Shown: piece after piece, positions 11,198 to 22,727 of the stretch | Layout: every line of letters begins with the position of its first letter | Numbering within the stretch: the stretch's first letter is position 1 | DNA from: Mycolicibacterium helvum | GTDB lineage: Bacteria; Actinomycetota; Actinomycetes; Mycobacteriales; Mycobacteriaceae | Assembly: GCF_010731895.1 (NCBI RefSeq) | Contig: NZ_AP022596.1 | Span: 2,356,001-2,420,000, forward strand | DNA length: 64,000 bases | Direction of reading: 5' to 3' | Translations under genes and position numbers: made by a program | The notes under the pieces: model-generated | What the model was told of the DNA's origin: nothing | Database searches by the model: none | What the model saw: only the letters and a program-made list of their open reading frames with translations

Positions 11198-12700
11198 TCA
11201 GCGCTTGGAGCGCTGGCGGATCCGCGTGGTGAGTTCCTTGACGTGATCGAACACCTCACGCCGGTGGGCCATTTCACCGCGAATCTTCTTCTCGGCGTAC
11301 ATGACCGTGGTGTGGTCGCGGCCGAATGCCTGGCCGATCTTGGGCAGTGACAGATCGGTGAGTTCACGGCACAGGTACATCGCGATCTGCCGGGATTGCG
11401 CCAGCGCCCTGGTCTTGCCGGGACCGCGTAACTCCTCGACGCTGGTGTCGAAGTACTCGGCCGTGGCGGCCATGATGGCCGCGGTGCTGATCTGCATCGT
11501 GCCGGCATCGGCGATGAGATCGCGCAGCACGATCTCGGCGAGAGCCTTGTCGATCGGGGTCTTGTTCAGCGATGCGAAGGCAGTGACCCGAATCAGTGCG
11601 CCCTCGAGCTCGCGGATGTTGCGTTCGATGCTGCTGGCGATGAGTTCGAGTACGTCGTCGGGAACGTCGAGCCGGTCCATCTGCGCCTTTTTACGCAAGA
11701 TGGCGATGCGGGTTTCCAACTCAGGTGGTTGAACGTCGGTGATCAGTCCCCACTCGAACCTGGTCCGCAACCGGTCTTCGAGGGTGGCCAGTTGTTTGGG
11801 CGGCCGATCGGAGGAGATGACGATCTGCTTGTTGGCGTTGTGCAAGGTGTTGAAGGTGTGGAAGAACTCTTCCTGGATACCTTCCTTGCCTTCGATGAAC
11901 TGGATGTCATCGACCAGTAGCACGTCGATGTCGCGGTAGCTGCGTTTGAACGCCACCTTGCGGTCGTCGCGCAGTGAGTTGATGAAGTCGTTGGTGAACT
12001 CTTCGGTAGAGACGTATTTCACCCGCATGCCGGGGAACAGCCGCTGCGCATAATTGCCGGCGGCGTGCAACAGGTGTGTCTTGCCCAGGCCGGACTCACC
12101 CCAGATGAACAGCGGGTTGTAGGCCCGGGCGGGCGCTTCGGCAATCGCCAGGGCGGCCGCGTGCGCGAATCTGTTGGAGGCTCCGATGACGAAGGTGTCG
12201 AACGTGTAGCGCCGGTTGAGGCTGGTGCCGGGCGTCTCGGCGGAAGTACTGCTACGCGGACGCTCGATGAAATAACTGGGCCAGGTTTCGTGCGCACTGG
12301 CCAACGCTTCACGGTCTTCGTCGACCTCATCGAGTTCGGGATCGACGGCGGGGGCCTCCGGCGCGGCGGTCTCTTCGGTCTCTTCGAGATCGGGCGGGGC
12401 GATTCGCACGCCCAGTTCGACCCGTTGTCCTAGCCGGCGGCTGAGTGCGTCGACGATCTGGGTTCGCAGGTGTCGTTCGATCTCGTTCTGGACGAAACTG
12501 CTCGGCACCGACAAAAGTGCGAAACCTTCGGCGATGGTGAGGGGCTGGACCAGCTTGAGCCAAGCGCGTTGTTGGGGAGTCAGCGGCGGATTGCCACCAG
12601 AGCCATTGCCGAGGCGTGAGTCTGCCGTTCCATCGCCGTTGAGCTCGGCAACGACCGAGCTCCACACTGTCGCGAACGCTGAACCGGGATCTTCGGTCAA
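11198..12700 (-). CDS. dnaA: Chromosomal replication initiator DnaA
   Basis: 500 residues. An AAA+ initiator that binds DnaA boxes and melts oriC. The N-terminal helicase-interaction domain (about 1-100) is followed by an acidic linker (105-160). The AAA+ core has Walker [10 protein letters not shown] (201-209) and Walker B LLVDDIQF. The C-terminal DNA-binding domain contains the DnaA signature [19 protein letters not shown] chose the TTG start (LTEDPGSAF) because AGGGGGGA lies seven bases upstream and mycobacterial DnaA begins there. The in-frame ATG at 12736 has no ribosome binding site. Confidence 0.97.
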   Translation of the reverse strand: MTEDPGSAFATVWSSVVAELNGDGTADSRLGNGSGGNPPLTPQQRAWLKLVQPLTIAEGFALLSVPSSFVQNEIERHLRTQIVDALSRRLGQRVELGVRIAPPDLEETEETAAPEAPAVDPELDEVDEDREALASAHETWPSYFIERPRSSTSAETPGTSLNRRYTFDTFVIGASNRFAHAAALAIAEAPARAYNPLFIWGESGLGKTHLLHAAGNYAQRLFPGMRVKYVSTEEFTNDFINSLRDDRKVAFKRSYRDIDVLLVDDIQFIEGKEGIQEEFFHTFNTLHNANKQIVISSDRPPKQLATLEDRLRTRFEWGLITDVQPPELETRIAILRKKAQMDRLDVPDDVLELIASSIERNIRELEGALIRVTAFASLNKTPIDKALAEIVLRDLIADAGTMQISTAAIMAATAEYFDTSVEELRGPGKTRALAQSRQIAMYLCRELTDLSLPKIGQAFGRDHTTVMYAEKKIRGEMAHRREVFDHVKELTTRIRQRSKR

Positions 12701-13296
12701 CGACAGATCCCCCCTGGTCAGATCGGTAAATTTCATCTAGTACACAAAAGCAAACGAGACGACGACGAATCTGTCCACATAGTTATCCACAGGTGTGGAC
12801 AGGACAGTCGTCCTCGTCTCGCAGCATATCGGCGCAGGAACTCGGGCCGGAAGCCAAACCGAGCATTTCGGTCTCGTCTGGACTTCCGCCGGCCGTGCCC
12901 CCGCTTGTTGATTGGCGCGCCGCCCCGTGCTGAAGCGGCTTTGGCAGAAGCTAACAGTTTTCGGGGCGGGTGCCAACCGTTCTGCAACATTGCGATCACG
13001 TTCGTATAACGGCGCGTGGGATGGCCGTGACGGCTGTGACGGTAGTGCCCTGGTCATCCCGGACGTTGACGGAATCGCATGGTGATCGACGGCACGACAA
13101 GGCGGTTTGACCAGGGCAAGTGAGGTCAGTACCCTCGAACAGTCGCCCACACGTGGCGATACGGCTGCGACCGGGTTTCGGGACCGCGCCGGTTACGAGC
13201 GAGACCAGAGCTTACCAACGGCAGTCGCGTTCGTTCGGGTACACACGCAAGCGTGTACACCGGGCGGCGACCGCCATACGACGAGGAGATATAGCC
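12701..13296. promoter_or_regulatory. dnaA-rpmH divergent intergenic region with DnaA boxes
   Basis: 596 bp without a supported gene. The part next to dnaA holds three DnaA boxes within 32 bp: CTGTCCACA (12771-12779, plus), TTATCCACA (12783-12791, plus) and CTGTCCACA on the minus strand (12794-12802). These suggest DnaA autoregulation. Toward rpmH there is a TATAAC (13005-13010) resembling a -10 element, and a short hairpin ACACGC-AA-GCGTGT (13243-13256) in the presumed rpmH leader. Both dnaA and rpmH promoters should lie here; I could not assign start sites. Confidence 0.7.
12771..12802. promoter_or_regulatory. Cluster of three DnaA boxes upstream of dnaA
   Basis: CTGTCCACA at 12771, TTATCCACA at 12783 (the exact E. 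coli R-box consensus) and an inverted CTGTCCACA at 12794-12802. The close spacing suggests a DnaA-binding array controlling dnaA expression or assisting initiation. Confidence 0.8.
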
Positions 13297-13440
13297 GTGG
13301 CCAAGGGCAAGCGGACCTTCCAGCCGAACAACCGGCGCCGGGCGCGGGTTCATGGCTTCCGTCTGCGGATGCGCACCCGTGCTGGGCGCGCCATCGTGAC
13401 GGGTCGGCGGCGCAAGGGTCGTCGTTCACTGACTGCCTGA
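13297..13440 (+). CDS. rpmH: 50S ribosomal protein L34
   Basis: 47 residues, highly basic. It starts at GTG with AGGAGAT seven bases upstream. The sequence [20 protein letters not shown] and the [22 protein letters not shown] segment are diagnostic of L34. It is the first gene rightward of dnaA and probably the first of the rpmH-rnpA-yidD-yidC-jag-rsmG-parA-parB cluster. Confidence 0.97.
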
Positions 13441-13458
13441 TCCACGAGATCACGCGCC

Positions 13459-13815
13459 GTGCTCCCGGCTCAGTTCCGGATGACGCGGTCTGCGGAGTTC
13501 GGCGCCACGATCAAGCATGGGGTGCGAGCGGCGCAGCCGGACATCGTCGTGCACGTACGACGCGAGGCCGAGACCGGTGGGGGACCTCGGATCGGTCTGG
13601 TGGTGGCCAAATCCGTCGGCAATGCGGTGCAACGACATCAGGTGTCCCGTCGACTGCGGCACGTTGCGAGATCTGTCCTCTCTGACCTGAACCCCGATGA
13701 GCGCATCGTGATTCGTGCGCTGCCCACCAGCCGGCACGCGATGTCGGCTCGGCTCGAGCAGCAGCTACGAAACGGTCTTCGGCGCACGCACGATCTGATG
13801 GAGAAGGCGCGGTGA
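13459..13815 (+). CDS. rnpA: Ribonuclease P protein component
   Basis: 118 residues. The protein subunit of RNase P, which with the RNA subunit trims tRNA 5' leaders. It begins [21 protein letters not shown]. The RNP-type motif around [28 protein letters not shown] is the conserved RNA-binding region (RNRxKR-like). The start is GTG. Its TGA overlaps the yidD GTG by four bases. Confidence 0.96.
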   Translation: MLPAQFRMTRSAEFGATIKHGVRAAQPDIVVHVRREAETGGGPRIGLVVAKSVGNAVQRHQVSRRLRHVARSVLSDLNPDERIVIRALPTSRHAMSARLEQQLRNGLRRTHDLMEKAR

Positions 13816-14093
13816 GCCACCTTCCGGTCCGGGTGCTGGTCTTCCTTATCGAGCTCTACCGCCACACCATCTCGCCGCTGCGGCTACCTACGTGCCGGTT
13901 CACACCGACGTGTAGTCAGTACGCCGTGGATGCCCTGACCGAGTACGGCTTGATCCGGGGGAGTTGGCTGACGGTGATCCGGCTCGGGAAGTGCGGGCCG
14001 TGGCATCGGGGAGGATGGGATCCGATACCCGAGCGGTGCCCGCAGGCACCCGGGGCCGATGTCGAACACGACAGCAGGAGCATGCATGTTTAA
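13812..14093 (+). CDS. yidD: Membrane protein insertion efficiency factor YidD
   Basis: 93 residues. It has the family signature: an amphipathic N-terminal helix ([18 protein letters not shown]), then [15 protein letters not shown] and the GWLTVIRL-type segment followed by [14 protein letters not shown]. YidD assists YidC-dependent insertion of inner-membrane proteins. The GTG start overlaps the rnpA stop (GTGA), and the TAA lies eight bases inside yidC, so the three genes are translationally linked. Confidence 0.95.
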   Translation: MSHLPVRVLVFLIELYRHTISPLRLPTCRFTPTCSQYAVDALTEYGLIRGSWLTVIRLGKCGPWHRGGWDPIPERCPQAPGADVEHDSRSMHV

Positions 14094-15177
14094 TTGGTTC
14101 AGCCTGGACGTCATCTATTACCCGGTGTCGGGCATCATGTGGCTCTGGTACAAGTTGTTCGCTTCTTTCCTCGGTCCCACGAGTTTCTTCGCCTGGGCGC
14201 TGTCGGTGATGTTCCTGGTGTTCAGCCTGCGCGCGCTGCTCTACAAGCCCTTCGTTCGTCAGATCCGCACCACGCGGCAGATGCAGGAATTGCAGCCACA
14301 GATCAAGGCGCTGCAGAAGAAATACGGCAAGGACCGCCAGCGGATGGCGCTCGAAATGCAGAAGTTGCAGAAGGAGCACGGGTTCAACCCAATCCTTGGC
14401 TGCTTGCCGATGCTGGCCCAGATTCCGGTGTTCCTCGGTCTCTACCACGTGTTGCGTTCGTTCAACCGGACCACCGGCGGGTGGGGCCAGCCGCACCTGA
14501 CCGTCGCCGAGAACCGGGCTACCGGCAACTACGTCTTCGGCCCCGCCGACGTCGGGCACTTCCTGGACGCCAACCTGTTCGGTGCACCCATCGGCGCGTT
14601 CATGACGCAGCACACCGGTCTGGACGCCTTCACCGAATTCAGTCGGGCCGCGGTCATCGGGGTGTCGGTTCCGCTGATGCTGCTGGCCGGCATCGCTACC
14701 TACTTCAACAGCCGGGCTTCGGTCGCACGCCAGAGTGCGGAGGCGGCGGCCAATCCGCAGACCGCGATGATGAACAAGCTCGCGCTGTACGTCTTCCCGC
14801 TCGGTGTTGTGGTGGGCGGGCCTTTCCTGCCGATCGCGATCATCATCTACTGGGTCTCCAATAACATCTGGACCTTCGGTCAGCAGCACTACGTGTTCGG
14901 CAAGATCGAGCAGGAAGAAGAAGCGAAGAAGGAAGATGCGCTGGCTCGCCGTGCCGCAAACGCACCGGCGCCGGGCGTCAAGCCAACCAAGCCGAAGAAG
15001 AGCGCGCCGGGAGCCACCAATGGCTCGGCAGCCGACCCCGCCGTTGATTCGACAGATATTGCCGATATGGCGGACGCGGACACTGATACCGACACCGGGC
15101 CGGAGAAGCCGGCCGACGGCGGTACGACCAGCCGCACCCCGCGCCCGGGAGCACGGCCCAAGAAACGTAGGCGTTGA
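14086..15177 (+). CDS. yidC: Membrane protein insertase YidC
   Basis: 363 residues. An Oxa1/YidC insertase without the large periplasmic domain of Gram-negative YidC. It begins [25 protein letters not shown]. The conserved insertase core runs from [23 protein letters not shown], through the cytoplasmic coiled hairpin ([21 protein letters not shown] and onward), [22 protein letters not shown], to [23 protein letters not shown]. The tail is long and basic to acidic. The ATG at 14086 has CAGGAG five bases upstream and agrees with mycobacterial YidC; an in-frame ATG at 14059 is a less likely alternative. Confidence 0.96.
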   Translation: MFNWFSLDVIYYPVSGIMWLWYKLFASFLGPTSFFAWALSVMFLVFSLRALLYKPFVRQIRTTRQMQELQPQIKALQKKYGKDRQRMALEMQKLQKEHGFNPILGCLPMLAQIPVFLGLYHVLRSFNRTTGGWGQPHLTVAENRATGNYVFGPADVGHFLDANLFGAPIGAFMTQHTGLDAFTEFSRAAVIGVSVPLMLLAGIATYFNSRASVARQSAEAAANPQTAMMNKLALYVFPLGVVVGGPFLPIAIIIYWVSNNIWTFGQQHYVFGKIEQEEEAKKEDALARRAANAPAPGVKPTKPKKSAPGATNGSAADPAVDSTDIADMADADTDTDTGPEKPADGGTTSRTPRPGARPKKRRR

Positions 15178-15211
15178 CCGGAGATCGATCCGGCGAAAGA
15201 GGGAGAGACAC

Positions 15212-15751
15212 ATGGCGGAAGCCGATACCACCGACGTGACCGAAACCGATGCAGCGGTGGACCAAGACGTTGAAAAAAGTGACGACCTGGAAGAGCGCCT
15301 CGTCGCTGAGGGCGAGATCGCGGGCGACTACTTGGAGGAGCTGCTCGACCTGCTCGACTTTGACGGCGACATCGATCTCGATGTCGAAGGCAACCGCGCG
15401 ATCGTGAGCATCGACGGTGGCGAGGACTTGTCGAAGTTGGTTGGCCGCAAGGGTGAGGTTCTCGACGCGCTGCAGGAGTTGACCCGGTTGGCCGTGCACC
15501 AGAAGACGGGGGAGCGCAGCCGGCTGATGCTGGACATCGCGAACTGGCGCCGCCGCCGCCGCGAGGAGCTGAGCGCCCTGGGCGATAAGGTGGCCCACCG
15601 CGTCCTGGAGACTGGCGAGCGTGAAGAGTTGGCACCGATGACGCCGTTCGAGCGCAAGATCGTGCACGATGCCGTGGCGGGCGTGGACGGTGTGCACAGC
15701 GAGAGCGAGGGCGTGGAGCCTTCGCGTCGCGTCGTCGTGCTCAAAGGCTGA
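15212..15751 (+). CDS. jag: R3H/KH RNA-binding protein Jag (KhpB)
   Basis: 179 residues. The acidic N-terminus (to about 45) is followed by a KH-like domain (YLEELLDLLDFDGDIDLDVEGNRAIVSIDG, then KLVGRKGEVLDALQELTRLAV) and a C-terminal R3H domain (WRRRRREELSALGDKVAHRVLETGEREELAPMTPFERKIVHDAVA). Such proteins bind RNA and in Gram-positives affect cell elongation and division. The start ATG has GGGAGAG seven bases upstream. It lies between yidC and rsmG, the standard jag position (Rv3920c). Confidence 0.94.
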   Translation: MAEADTTDVTETDAAVDQDVEKSDDLEERLVAEGEIAGDYLEELLDLLDFDGDIDLDVEGNRAIVSIDGGEDLSKLVGRKGEVLDALQELTRLAVHQKTGERSRLMLDIANWRRRRREELSALGDKVAHRVLETGEREELAPMTPFERKIVHDAVAGVDGVHSESEGVEPSRRVVVLKG

Positions 15752-15767
15752 AGTTACATCGATGTAG

Positions 15768-17440
<1,673 letters not shown>

Positions 17441-17453
17441 TGGAGGCAGAACA

Positions 17454-18425
17454 ATGACCCAGCCCGCATCGAAGAAAAAGGGCGGCCTCGGCCGCGGCTT
17501 GGCCTCACTGATCCCGACCGGACCGGCTGACGGGGGCCCGCGGCTGGGCGACGCGGCGGCCGATGTGGTGATCGGCGGTGCCCCGCTGAACGTCGACAGT
17601 GTGGGGGCGGTTTACCGCGAGATCGATCCCTCGGCCATCGAGCCGAACCCGCGCCAGCCCCGTCAGGTCTTTGACGAGGAAGCCCTCGCCGAACTGGTGC
17701 ACTCGATCCGCGAGTTCGGTCTCATGCAGCCGATTGTGGTGCGTTCGGTCGCGGATGCCGCAACCGGAGCGCCGAGCCGCTATCAACTGGTGATGGGGGA
17801 GCGGCGCTGGCGCGCCGCCCAGCAGGCCGGGCTGGCGACCATCCCGGCGATCGTGCGGGAGACCGCCGAGGACAACCTGTTGCGGGACGCGCTGCTGGAG
17901 AACATCCACCGGGTTCAACTCAACCCGCTGGAAGAGGCGGCGGCCTACCAACAGTTGCTCGAGGAGTTCGAAGTCACCCACGATGAACTGGCCGCGCGCA
18001 TCGGACGGTCGCGTCCGGTCATCTCCAACATGATCCGCTTGCTGAGGTTGCCGATCGCGGTCCAGCGGCGGGTGGCCGCCGGCGTGCTCTCGGCCGGACA
18101 CGCTCGGGCGCTCCTCGCACTCGAAGGCGGCCCGGAGGCTCAGGAAGAGTTGGCCGCCCGCATCATCGCCGAAGGATTGTCGGTGCGTGCCACCGAAGAG
18201 GCGGTGACCCTCGCCAATCGGACCGATGCGAAGACACCCACCGCTCCGCGCCGCAAGCCGATCCAGATGCCCGGGCTTCAAGATGTGGCCGAGCGGCTCT
18301 CGAGCACCTTCGATACCCGGGTCACCGTGAGCCTGGGCAAGCGCAAGGGCAAGATCGTGGTGGAGTTCGGGTCGGTCGACGATTTGCAGCGCATTGTGGA
18401 CATGATGAACCGGCCGGGAGGCTGA
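17454..18425 (+). CDS. parB: Chromosome partitioning protein ParB
   Basis: 323 residues. A CTP-dependent parS-binding clamp. The N-terminal ParA-interaction segment is [15 protein letters not shown]. The CTPase/ParB core has [35 protein letters not shown] and the catalytic-site [36 protein letters not shown] leads into the helix-turn-helix ([25 protein letters not shown]), and the dimerisation region is at the C-terminus. It binds the two parS sites upstream in the same operon. Confidence 0.97.
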   Translation: MTQPASKKKGGLGRGLASLIPTGPADGGPRLGDAAADVVIGGAPLNVDSVGAVYREIDPSAIEPNPRQPRQVFDEEALAELVHSIREFGLMQPIVVRSVADAATGAPSRYQLVMGERRWRAAQQAGLATIPAIVRETAEDNLLRDALLENIHRVQLNPLEEAAAYQQLLEEFEVTHDELAARIGRSRPVISNMIRLLRLPIAVQRRVAAGVLSAGHARALLALEGGPEAQEELAARIIAEGLSVRATEEAVTLANRTDAKTPTAPRRKPIQMPGLQDVAERLSSTFDTRVTVSLGKRKGKIVVEFGSVDDLQRIVDMMNRPGG

Positions 18426-18653
18426 AGAGCCAGGTATCGCGACACCAGCCAGTTCCGTCACAGTGACACCAGCGTCGGCCAGCGTTCGCTACCGAACCCG
18501 TGGAGCGAGGAATCGCACAGTGCACCAACAGCTTTCGCCGCCAGGCGGCCGGCACTTCAGTTGCCCGGTCACTACTGGCACGTTCGGTGTGGACTCTCCT
18601 ATCCTGAAGGGGCTGTTGTGTACATCTGCACCGCGTGAAAGCCGGGGAGGCTA

Positions 18654-19385
18654 GTGTCCGTTCGCATCATGCCGCTGCGGCTCGAAGCTTTCGACCAATT
18701 GCCGAAGCACGCTCGTCGGTGTGTGTTCTGGGAACTCGACCCCGCGACGCTCGGTGCCGGTGATTACCTTCCCGACCCCGAATTCGAGAAGGAAGCGTGG
18801 CTGTCGATGGTCATGCTGGAGTGGGGCTCGTGCGGTCAGATCGCGAGTAAGACGTCCGCCGACGGGTCCGAGTCCAATGACGAGGAACCATGCCTCGGCT
18901 ACGTCCTCTACGCACCCCCGCGTGCGGTGCCGCGCGCACAGCGCTTCCCGACCGGACCGGTCAGCGCGGACGCCGTCTTGTTGACATCGATGGGTATCGA
19001 ACCCGGACAGTCCGACGGGCTGACGCACTCCTTGATCAGTCAAGTGGTGAGCGAACTCGTCCGCCGCGGTGTACGGGCCCTGGAGGCGTTCGGCCGCACC
19101 GCCGATGCCACCGAACTACTCGACCCCGAGATCGCTGACCCCGAGCTGAGCCCAGCCATCGAAGCACTCGGAGACTGCTCCTTCGACCAGTGCATGATCG
19201 GTGCCGACTTCCTACTCGACGCGGGATTCACCGTCGTCGCCCCGCACCGGTATTTTCCGCGGCTGCGGTTGGAGCTGGACAAGGGGCTGGGCTGGAAAGC
19301 CGAAGTCGAAGAAGCACTGGAGCGCCTGCTGAAAAGTGCACAACTGCAGCAGCCGGTCGGCGCCGGCGCGGAGATTCGCGGCTAG
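18654..19385 (+). CDS. GNAT-like conserved protein (Rv3916c-type)
   Basis: 243 residues. It lies after parB on the same strand and is convergent with cwlM, the position of Rv3916c. The features fit a GNAT acetyltransferase-like fold: a CLGYVLYAPP strand, DAVLLTSMGI, the helix SLISQVVSELVRRGVRALEAFG, then FLLDAGFTVVAPHRYFPRLRLEL near the C-terminus. I cannot identify a clear acetyl-CoA loop, so enzymatic activity is uncertain. The GTG start has GGGGAGG three bases upstream, which is close. ATG at 18669 (MPLRLEAF) is a good alternative. The 228 bp between parB and this gene hold no gene I can support. Confidence 0.75.
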   Translation: MSVRIMPLRLEAFDQLPKHARRCVFWELDPATLGAGDYLPDPEFEKEAWLSMVMLEWGSCGQIASKTSADGSESNDEEPCLGYVLYAPPRAVPRAQRFPTGPVSADAVLLTSMGIEPGQSDGLTHSLISQVVSELVRRGVRALEAFGRTADATELLDPEIADPELSPAIEALGDCSFDQCMIGADFLLDAGFTVVAPHRYFPRLRLELDKGLGWKAEVEEALERLLKSAQLQQPVGAGAEIRG

Positions 19386-19389
19386 CGAT

Positions 19390-20637
19390 CTAGAGAGCGG
19401 GCCGAGCCTGTTCGACCGACAGCTCGTGGGCCAGAAGTTCAGCGAAGGTGAACGTGCCGGTGGGCCGGTCGTTCTTGCCCAACAGGTACAGCCGCTTGAC
19501 GGCGGCCAGGATGCCCTCGGCGACGGAGTCGCGGGCCTGGTTGGTCACCAGCATGGAGCGGTCCCGCGGGTTGGTGATGTATCCGACATCTACCTGAACG
19601 GTGGGCATTCTGGTGAGCCGCAGCAGATCCCAGGTCCGGCCGTGTGTCCGGCAGTCGCGTAAGCCGGTGCGCGCCACGACCTCTCGCTGAATGAAGTCCG
19701 CCAGGTTGCGACCGATCGTCGACACCGAGCCGTGCGAGCTGCCGAAGTAGAACGATGCAACGCCATTCGCCGACGGGCTGGGTTGAGTCTCACAGCGCAG
19801 ACTGATCATCAGGTCGGCGCCGACGGTGTTGGCGGTTGCCGCGCGCTCGGCGTCCAGCGGACTGCGGCTGGCCGGACGGGACAAGAAGGTCTCCATGCCG
19901 ATCGCTGTCATCCGGCCTTCGAGCCGACACGCCAAGTCCCACAGGATGTCTGCTTCGCTGATCGGCCCATCGGGACCGCTGGTGATCAGCCCGTGGTCGT
20001 TGCCGCCGCGGCCCGGATCGATGATGATCCGCTTACCGGACAGTCTGGGTCCGGAGCGGCGGACCAACTCCTCTTCCCGGATGGCATGCAGCGAGCCGCC
20101 GGTGACGCGCGAACCCAGGAAGTACAAGGAGCGCAACGTTTCTGGGCCGCAGATACCGTCGGCGGCCATGCCGTACTCGCGCTGATAGGACATCAGCGCA
20201 TTGTGCGTCTGCAACCCGAAGTAGCCGTCCACCAAAGCGGTGTAGAAGCCGAGCTCCTGCAGCTTGGACTGCAGCGTGGCCACATCGTCGCCGTACATCG
20301 GGGCGCCGAACTGATGGACCAGGGTCCGCGCCCCGAGCCGATAGGACGCCTCTTTGAGGGCGCGGTAGGTGGCCTCGCCGACGATCCCGTCTACCAGCAG
20401 GCCGCGGCGCTGCTGAAACGCGCGCACCGCGTGGTCGAGGTCGGCGTCGAACACGTCGGCTGCCACATGCCGCCCGGTGGTGAGGTTCTCGTCAGGGTTG
20501 TCGACCAGCCCCAACGCGGCCAACGCTCCGCGGATTTCGACGACGGCGCTGCTGCGGTCACCGCGGCGCAAGACATCATCTTGACCGCTCCGGTTCCAGG
20601 GGGTATCCCCCCCGGGACCGTGGCGAAGACTCGACAT
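19390..20637 (-). CDS. cwlM: CwlM, inactive amidase-like regulator of peptidoglycan synthesis
   Basis: 415 residues: two peptidoglycan-binding domains (about 25-95 and 112-172) and an Amidase_3 fold (about 202-385). The zinc-site motif reads IIIDPGRGGNDHG, with R at the place of the usual zinc histidine (DPGHGG). This supports the known view that mycobacterial CwlM is not a hydrolase; phosphorylated by PknB, it activates MurA. The C-terminal phosphorylation segment KNDRPTGTFTF is present (threonines at about 393, 395 and 397). The start ATG has GAAGGG six bases upstream. It is convergent with the GNAT-like gene and separated from trxA by a hairpin. Confidence 0.93.
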   Translation of the reverse strand: MSSLRHGPGGDTPWNRSGQDDVLRRGDRSSAVVEIRGALAALGLVDNPDENLTTGRHVAADVFDADLDHAVRAFQQRRGLLVDGIVGEATYRALKEASYRLGARTLVHQFGAPMYGDDVATLQSKLQELGFYTALVDGYFGLQTHNALMSYQREYGMAADGICGPETLRSLYFLGSRVTGGSLHAIREEELVRRSGPRLSGKRIIIDPGRGGNDHGLITSGPDGPISEADILWDLACRLEGRMTAIGMETFLSRPASRSPLDAERAATANTVGADLMISLRCETQPSPSANGVASFYFGSSHGSVSTIGRNLADFIQREVVARTGLRDCRTHGRTWDLLRLTRMPTVQVDVGYITNPRDRSMLVTNQARDSVAEGILAAVKRLYLLGKNDRPTGTFTFAELLAHELSVEQARPAL

Positions 20638-20718
20638 ACAGGGCCCTTCGGTCACCGTTGTCAGCTGGCTATTGAAGCCCTGACGATTGCACACAGGCTA
20701 GGAGGCATTCTCTCAGAA

Positions 20719-20746
20719 GCCTGCCGCATTCCGGAAAACGGCAGGC
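20719..20746 (-). terminator. Hairpin after trxA
   Basis: A perfect 8-bp stem GCCTGCCG/CGGCAGGC with a 12-base loop, 35 bp beyond the trxA stop and upstream of cwlM on the same strand. There is no clear U-run, as is common in mycobacteria. It probably ends the sigM-trx transcripts. Confidence 0.55.
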
Positions 20747-20780
20747 GACGCCGCCTATAACGGAATCGTCTCGGTCAGGT

Positions 20781-21113
20781 CTAGACGATGTCAGCGATTT
20801 CGCGCAGCAGGGCTGCCTTGCCCTTGGCGCCGACGATCCGTTTCACCGGTTGACCATCCTTGAACAGGATCAGCGTCGGAATCGACACCACCTGGAAGTC
20901 ACGGGCGGTCGCCGGATTGGCGTCGACGTCGAGCTTGGCCACCGTGAGCGAACCGGCCTTCTCGGAGGCGATCTCCTCGAGGACCGGGGCGACCATCCGG
21001 CACGGACCGCACCAGGTGGCCCAAAAGTCAACGAGGACAGGGGTATTGCTGGACAGGACGTCCTGGCTGAAGGAGTCGTCGGAAACCGTTACGGTCGCGC
21101 CACCGTCGCTCAT
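20781..21113 (-). CDS. trxA: Thioredoxin
   Basis: 110 residues. A classic thioredoxin: [22 protein letters not shown] with redox WCGPC at 34-38, the cis-proline segment [16 protein letters not shown], and length as expected. It reduces protein disulfides in the cytosol using electrons from TrxB. The ATG overlaps the trxB stop (ATGA). It corresponds to M. tuberculosis trxC (Rv3914). Confidence 0.97.
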   Translation of the reverse strand: MSDGGATVTVSDDSFSQDVLSSNTPVLVDFWATWCGPCRMVAPVLEEIASEKAGSLTVAKLDVDANPATARDFQVVSIPTLILFKDGQPVKRIVGAKGKAALLREIADIV

Positions 21114-22081
21114 TGAAGTGCTCCAATCATCTCGGTATTTGCAGTGTCGTCGGCATCGGCCAGCCAGCGCTCGGCGTCGATCGCAGCCGAACAACCCATC
21201 CCCGCGGCGGTGATGGCCTGCCGGTAGGTGTGGTCGACCAGGTCGCCGGCGGCGAACACCCCGTCCACCGACGTCGCGGTGGTGCGGTCACGAACCAGCA
21301 CGTAGCCCTCGGGGTCGAGGTCTACGGCACCGCGCACCAGCTCAGAGCGGGGATCGTGGCCGATCGCGACGAACACACCCGTCACCGGGAGGATGGATTC
21401 CTCGCCGGTCAGCACGTTATGCACGCGCAGCCCGGACACCGTCTTGTCACCTTCGACGGCGTCGACCGCGGTGTTGGTGAGGAAAGTGATCTTCTCGTTC
21501 TCGCGGGCACGCTCGAGCATGATCCGAGACGCCCGGAACTCGTCGCGCCGGTGCACCAGGGTGACACTGCGCGCGAAGCGGGTCAGGAACGTGGCCTCTT
21601 CCATGGCCGAGTCGCCGCCGCCGATGACGGCGATGTCCTGGTCCTTGAAGAAGAACCCGTCACAGGTGGCGCAGGCGCTGACGCCGCGGCCGAGCAGTTC
21701 CTGTTCGCCGGGTACGCCCAGGTAGCGGGCCGCAGCGCCCATCGCGAGGATGACCGAACGGGCGAGGTGGGTCTCGCCGTCGCCGGTCACCACCTTTTTG
21801 ACAGGTCCGTCCAGGACCACCGACTCGACGTCTTCCATCCGCAGGTCGGCGCCGAAGCGCAGGGCCTGTTCGCGCATCTCGTCCATCAACTCCGGACCGG
21901 TGATTCCGGAGCGGAAGCCGGGGAAGTTCTCCACCTCGGTGGTCGTCATCAGTGCGCCGCCGAAGGAGGTGCCTTCGAAGACCAGGGGCTGCAGCTGCGC
22001 GCGGGCGGTGTAGATCGCCGCGGTGTAGCCGGCGGGGCCTGATCCGATGACGATCACGTCATGAACATGGTTGGCGCTCAT
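21110..22081 (-). CDS. trxB: Thioredoxin reductase
   Basis: 323 residues. An NADPH:thioredoxin oxidoreductase flavoprotein. The FAD-binding [16 protein letters not shown] is at about 13-28, the redox pair is in [10 protein letters not shown], the NADPH site is [14 protein letters not shown], and a C-terminal [23 protein letters not shown] follows. I chose the ATG of [13 protein letters not shown] (AAAGG upstream); the longer frame to 22219 lacks homology. It is coupled to trxA and lies downstream of sigM/rsmA, matching the redox-stress role of SigM in mycobacteria. Confidence 0.97.
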   Translation of the reverse strand: MSANHVHDVIVIGSGPAGYTAAIYTARAQLQPLVFEGTSFGGALMTTTEVENFPGFRSGITGPELMDEMREQALRFGADLRMEDVESVVLDGPVKKVVTGDGETHLARSVILAMGAAARYLGVPGEQELLGRGVSACATCDGFFFKDQDIAVIGGGDSAMEEATFLTRFARSVTLVHRRDEFRASRIMLERARENEKITFLTNTAVDAVEGDKTVSGLRVHNVLTGEESILPVTGVFVAIGHDPRSELVRGAVDLDPEGYVLVRDRTTATSVDGVFAAGDLVDHTYRQAITAAGMGCSAAIDAERWLADADDTANTEMIGALQ

Positions 22082-22190
22082 TCCAGCCTTTCTGCCCGGT
22101 CCCGGGCTGCAGGCGAAGAGCCTGCGCGTCGGGTGCCTTGTGGGCACCTGGTCAAACAACAGGGTAGGCCGCGCTGTTCCCCACCGTGCA

Positions 22191-22685
22191 CTATGGGCGG
22201 CGCACAGTGGTGTCGGCAATTAGTCCGGTGGACACCGAGCTGCACGATGCGGCGACCGTCACCCCGACGATGACGTCGGGCTGATCACCGGGCAGCACCA
22301 GCACGACGGCGGGCCGGCCGTCGACCTGCAGCGTTTGGGCGCCTAGCACCTGCACCGAGCTGGGGTAGCCCAGCGCGCTCAGGCAGGCCGCCCGGCGCTT
22401 GGGGTCGGCCAGCGGACCGAAGTCGGGGCTGCGGGCGATCAGGGCGTTGAGCTCGCGGCTGGATATCGGCATCTTGGGTGTGACGGTGATCAGGCTGGCG
22501 CTGGTCAGGGTGCTGGCGGTGGGGCCGGTGGATGTGAGCAGCGCCGCGGTGCCGACGCCGACGGCGGCCAGCACCGCTGCCAGCCCCGCCCCGGCCGCGA
22601 TGAGGCGTCCGGTCCGGACGGCAGGGTGGCGGGCGTGTGCCGCCCCGTGCGTGGACCCCGGGGTGACGGTGTGTGTGGGCTCCAC
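22191..22685 (-). CDS. rsmA: RsmA-like anti-sigma factor lacking the sigma-binding domain
   Basis: 164 residues. It corresponds to the membrane and outer part of M. tuberculosis Rv3912/RsmA (about 254 aa as I recall): one membrane helix ([23 protein letters not shown], about 28-50), then [40 protein letters not shown] and the C-terminal [14 protein letters not shown]. The cytoplasmic zinc-type anti-sigma domain of about 85-90 residues expected ahead of the helix is absent. Only 42 bp separate this GTG from the sigM stop, so there is no room for it. The frame is continuous with sigM except for the sigM TGA. Whether it can still restrain SigM is doubtful. Confidence 0.8.
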   Translation of the reverse strand: MEPTHTVTPGSTHGAAHARHPAVRTGRLIAAGAGLAAVLAAVGVGTAALLTSTGPTASTLTSASLITVTPKMPISSRELNALIARSPDFGPLADPKRRAACLSALGYPSSVQVLGAQTLQVDGRPAVVLVLPGDQPDVIVGVTVAASCSSVSTGLIADTTVRRP

Positions 22686-22727
22686 CCGACCAGTGTGCCG
22701 GGTCCTCGCGCAGCGACCCGGGATGTG

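Noticed and set aside
13900..15231. 443-codon frame antisense to yidD/yidC
   Set aside because: It lies wholly over yidD and yidC, which have clear family signatures and overlapping starts.
18426..18653. Possible gene between parB and the GNAT-like gene
   Set aside because: The open frames are short, lack ribosome binding sites and show no recognisable protein; it is treated as intergenic.
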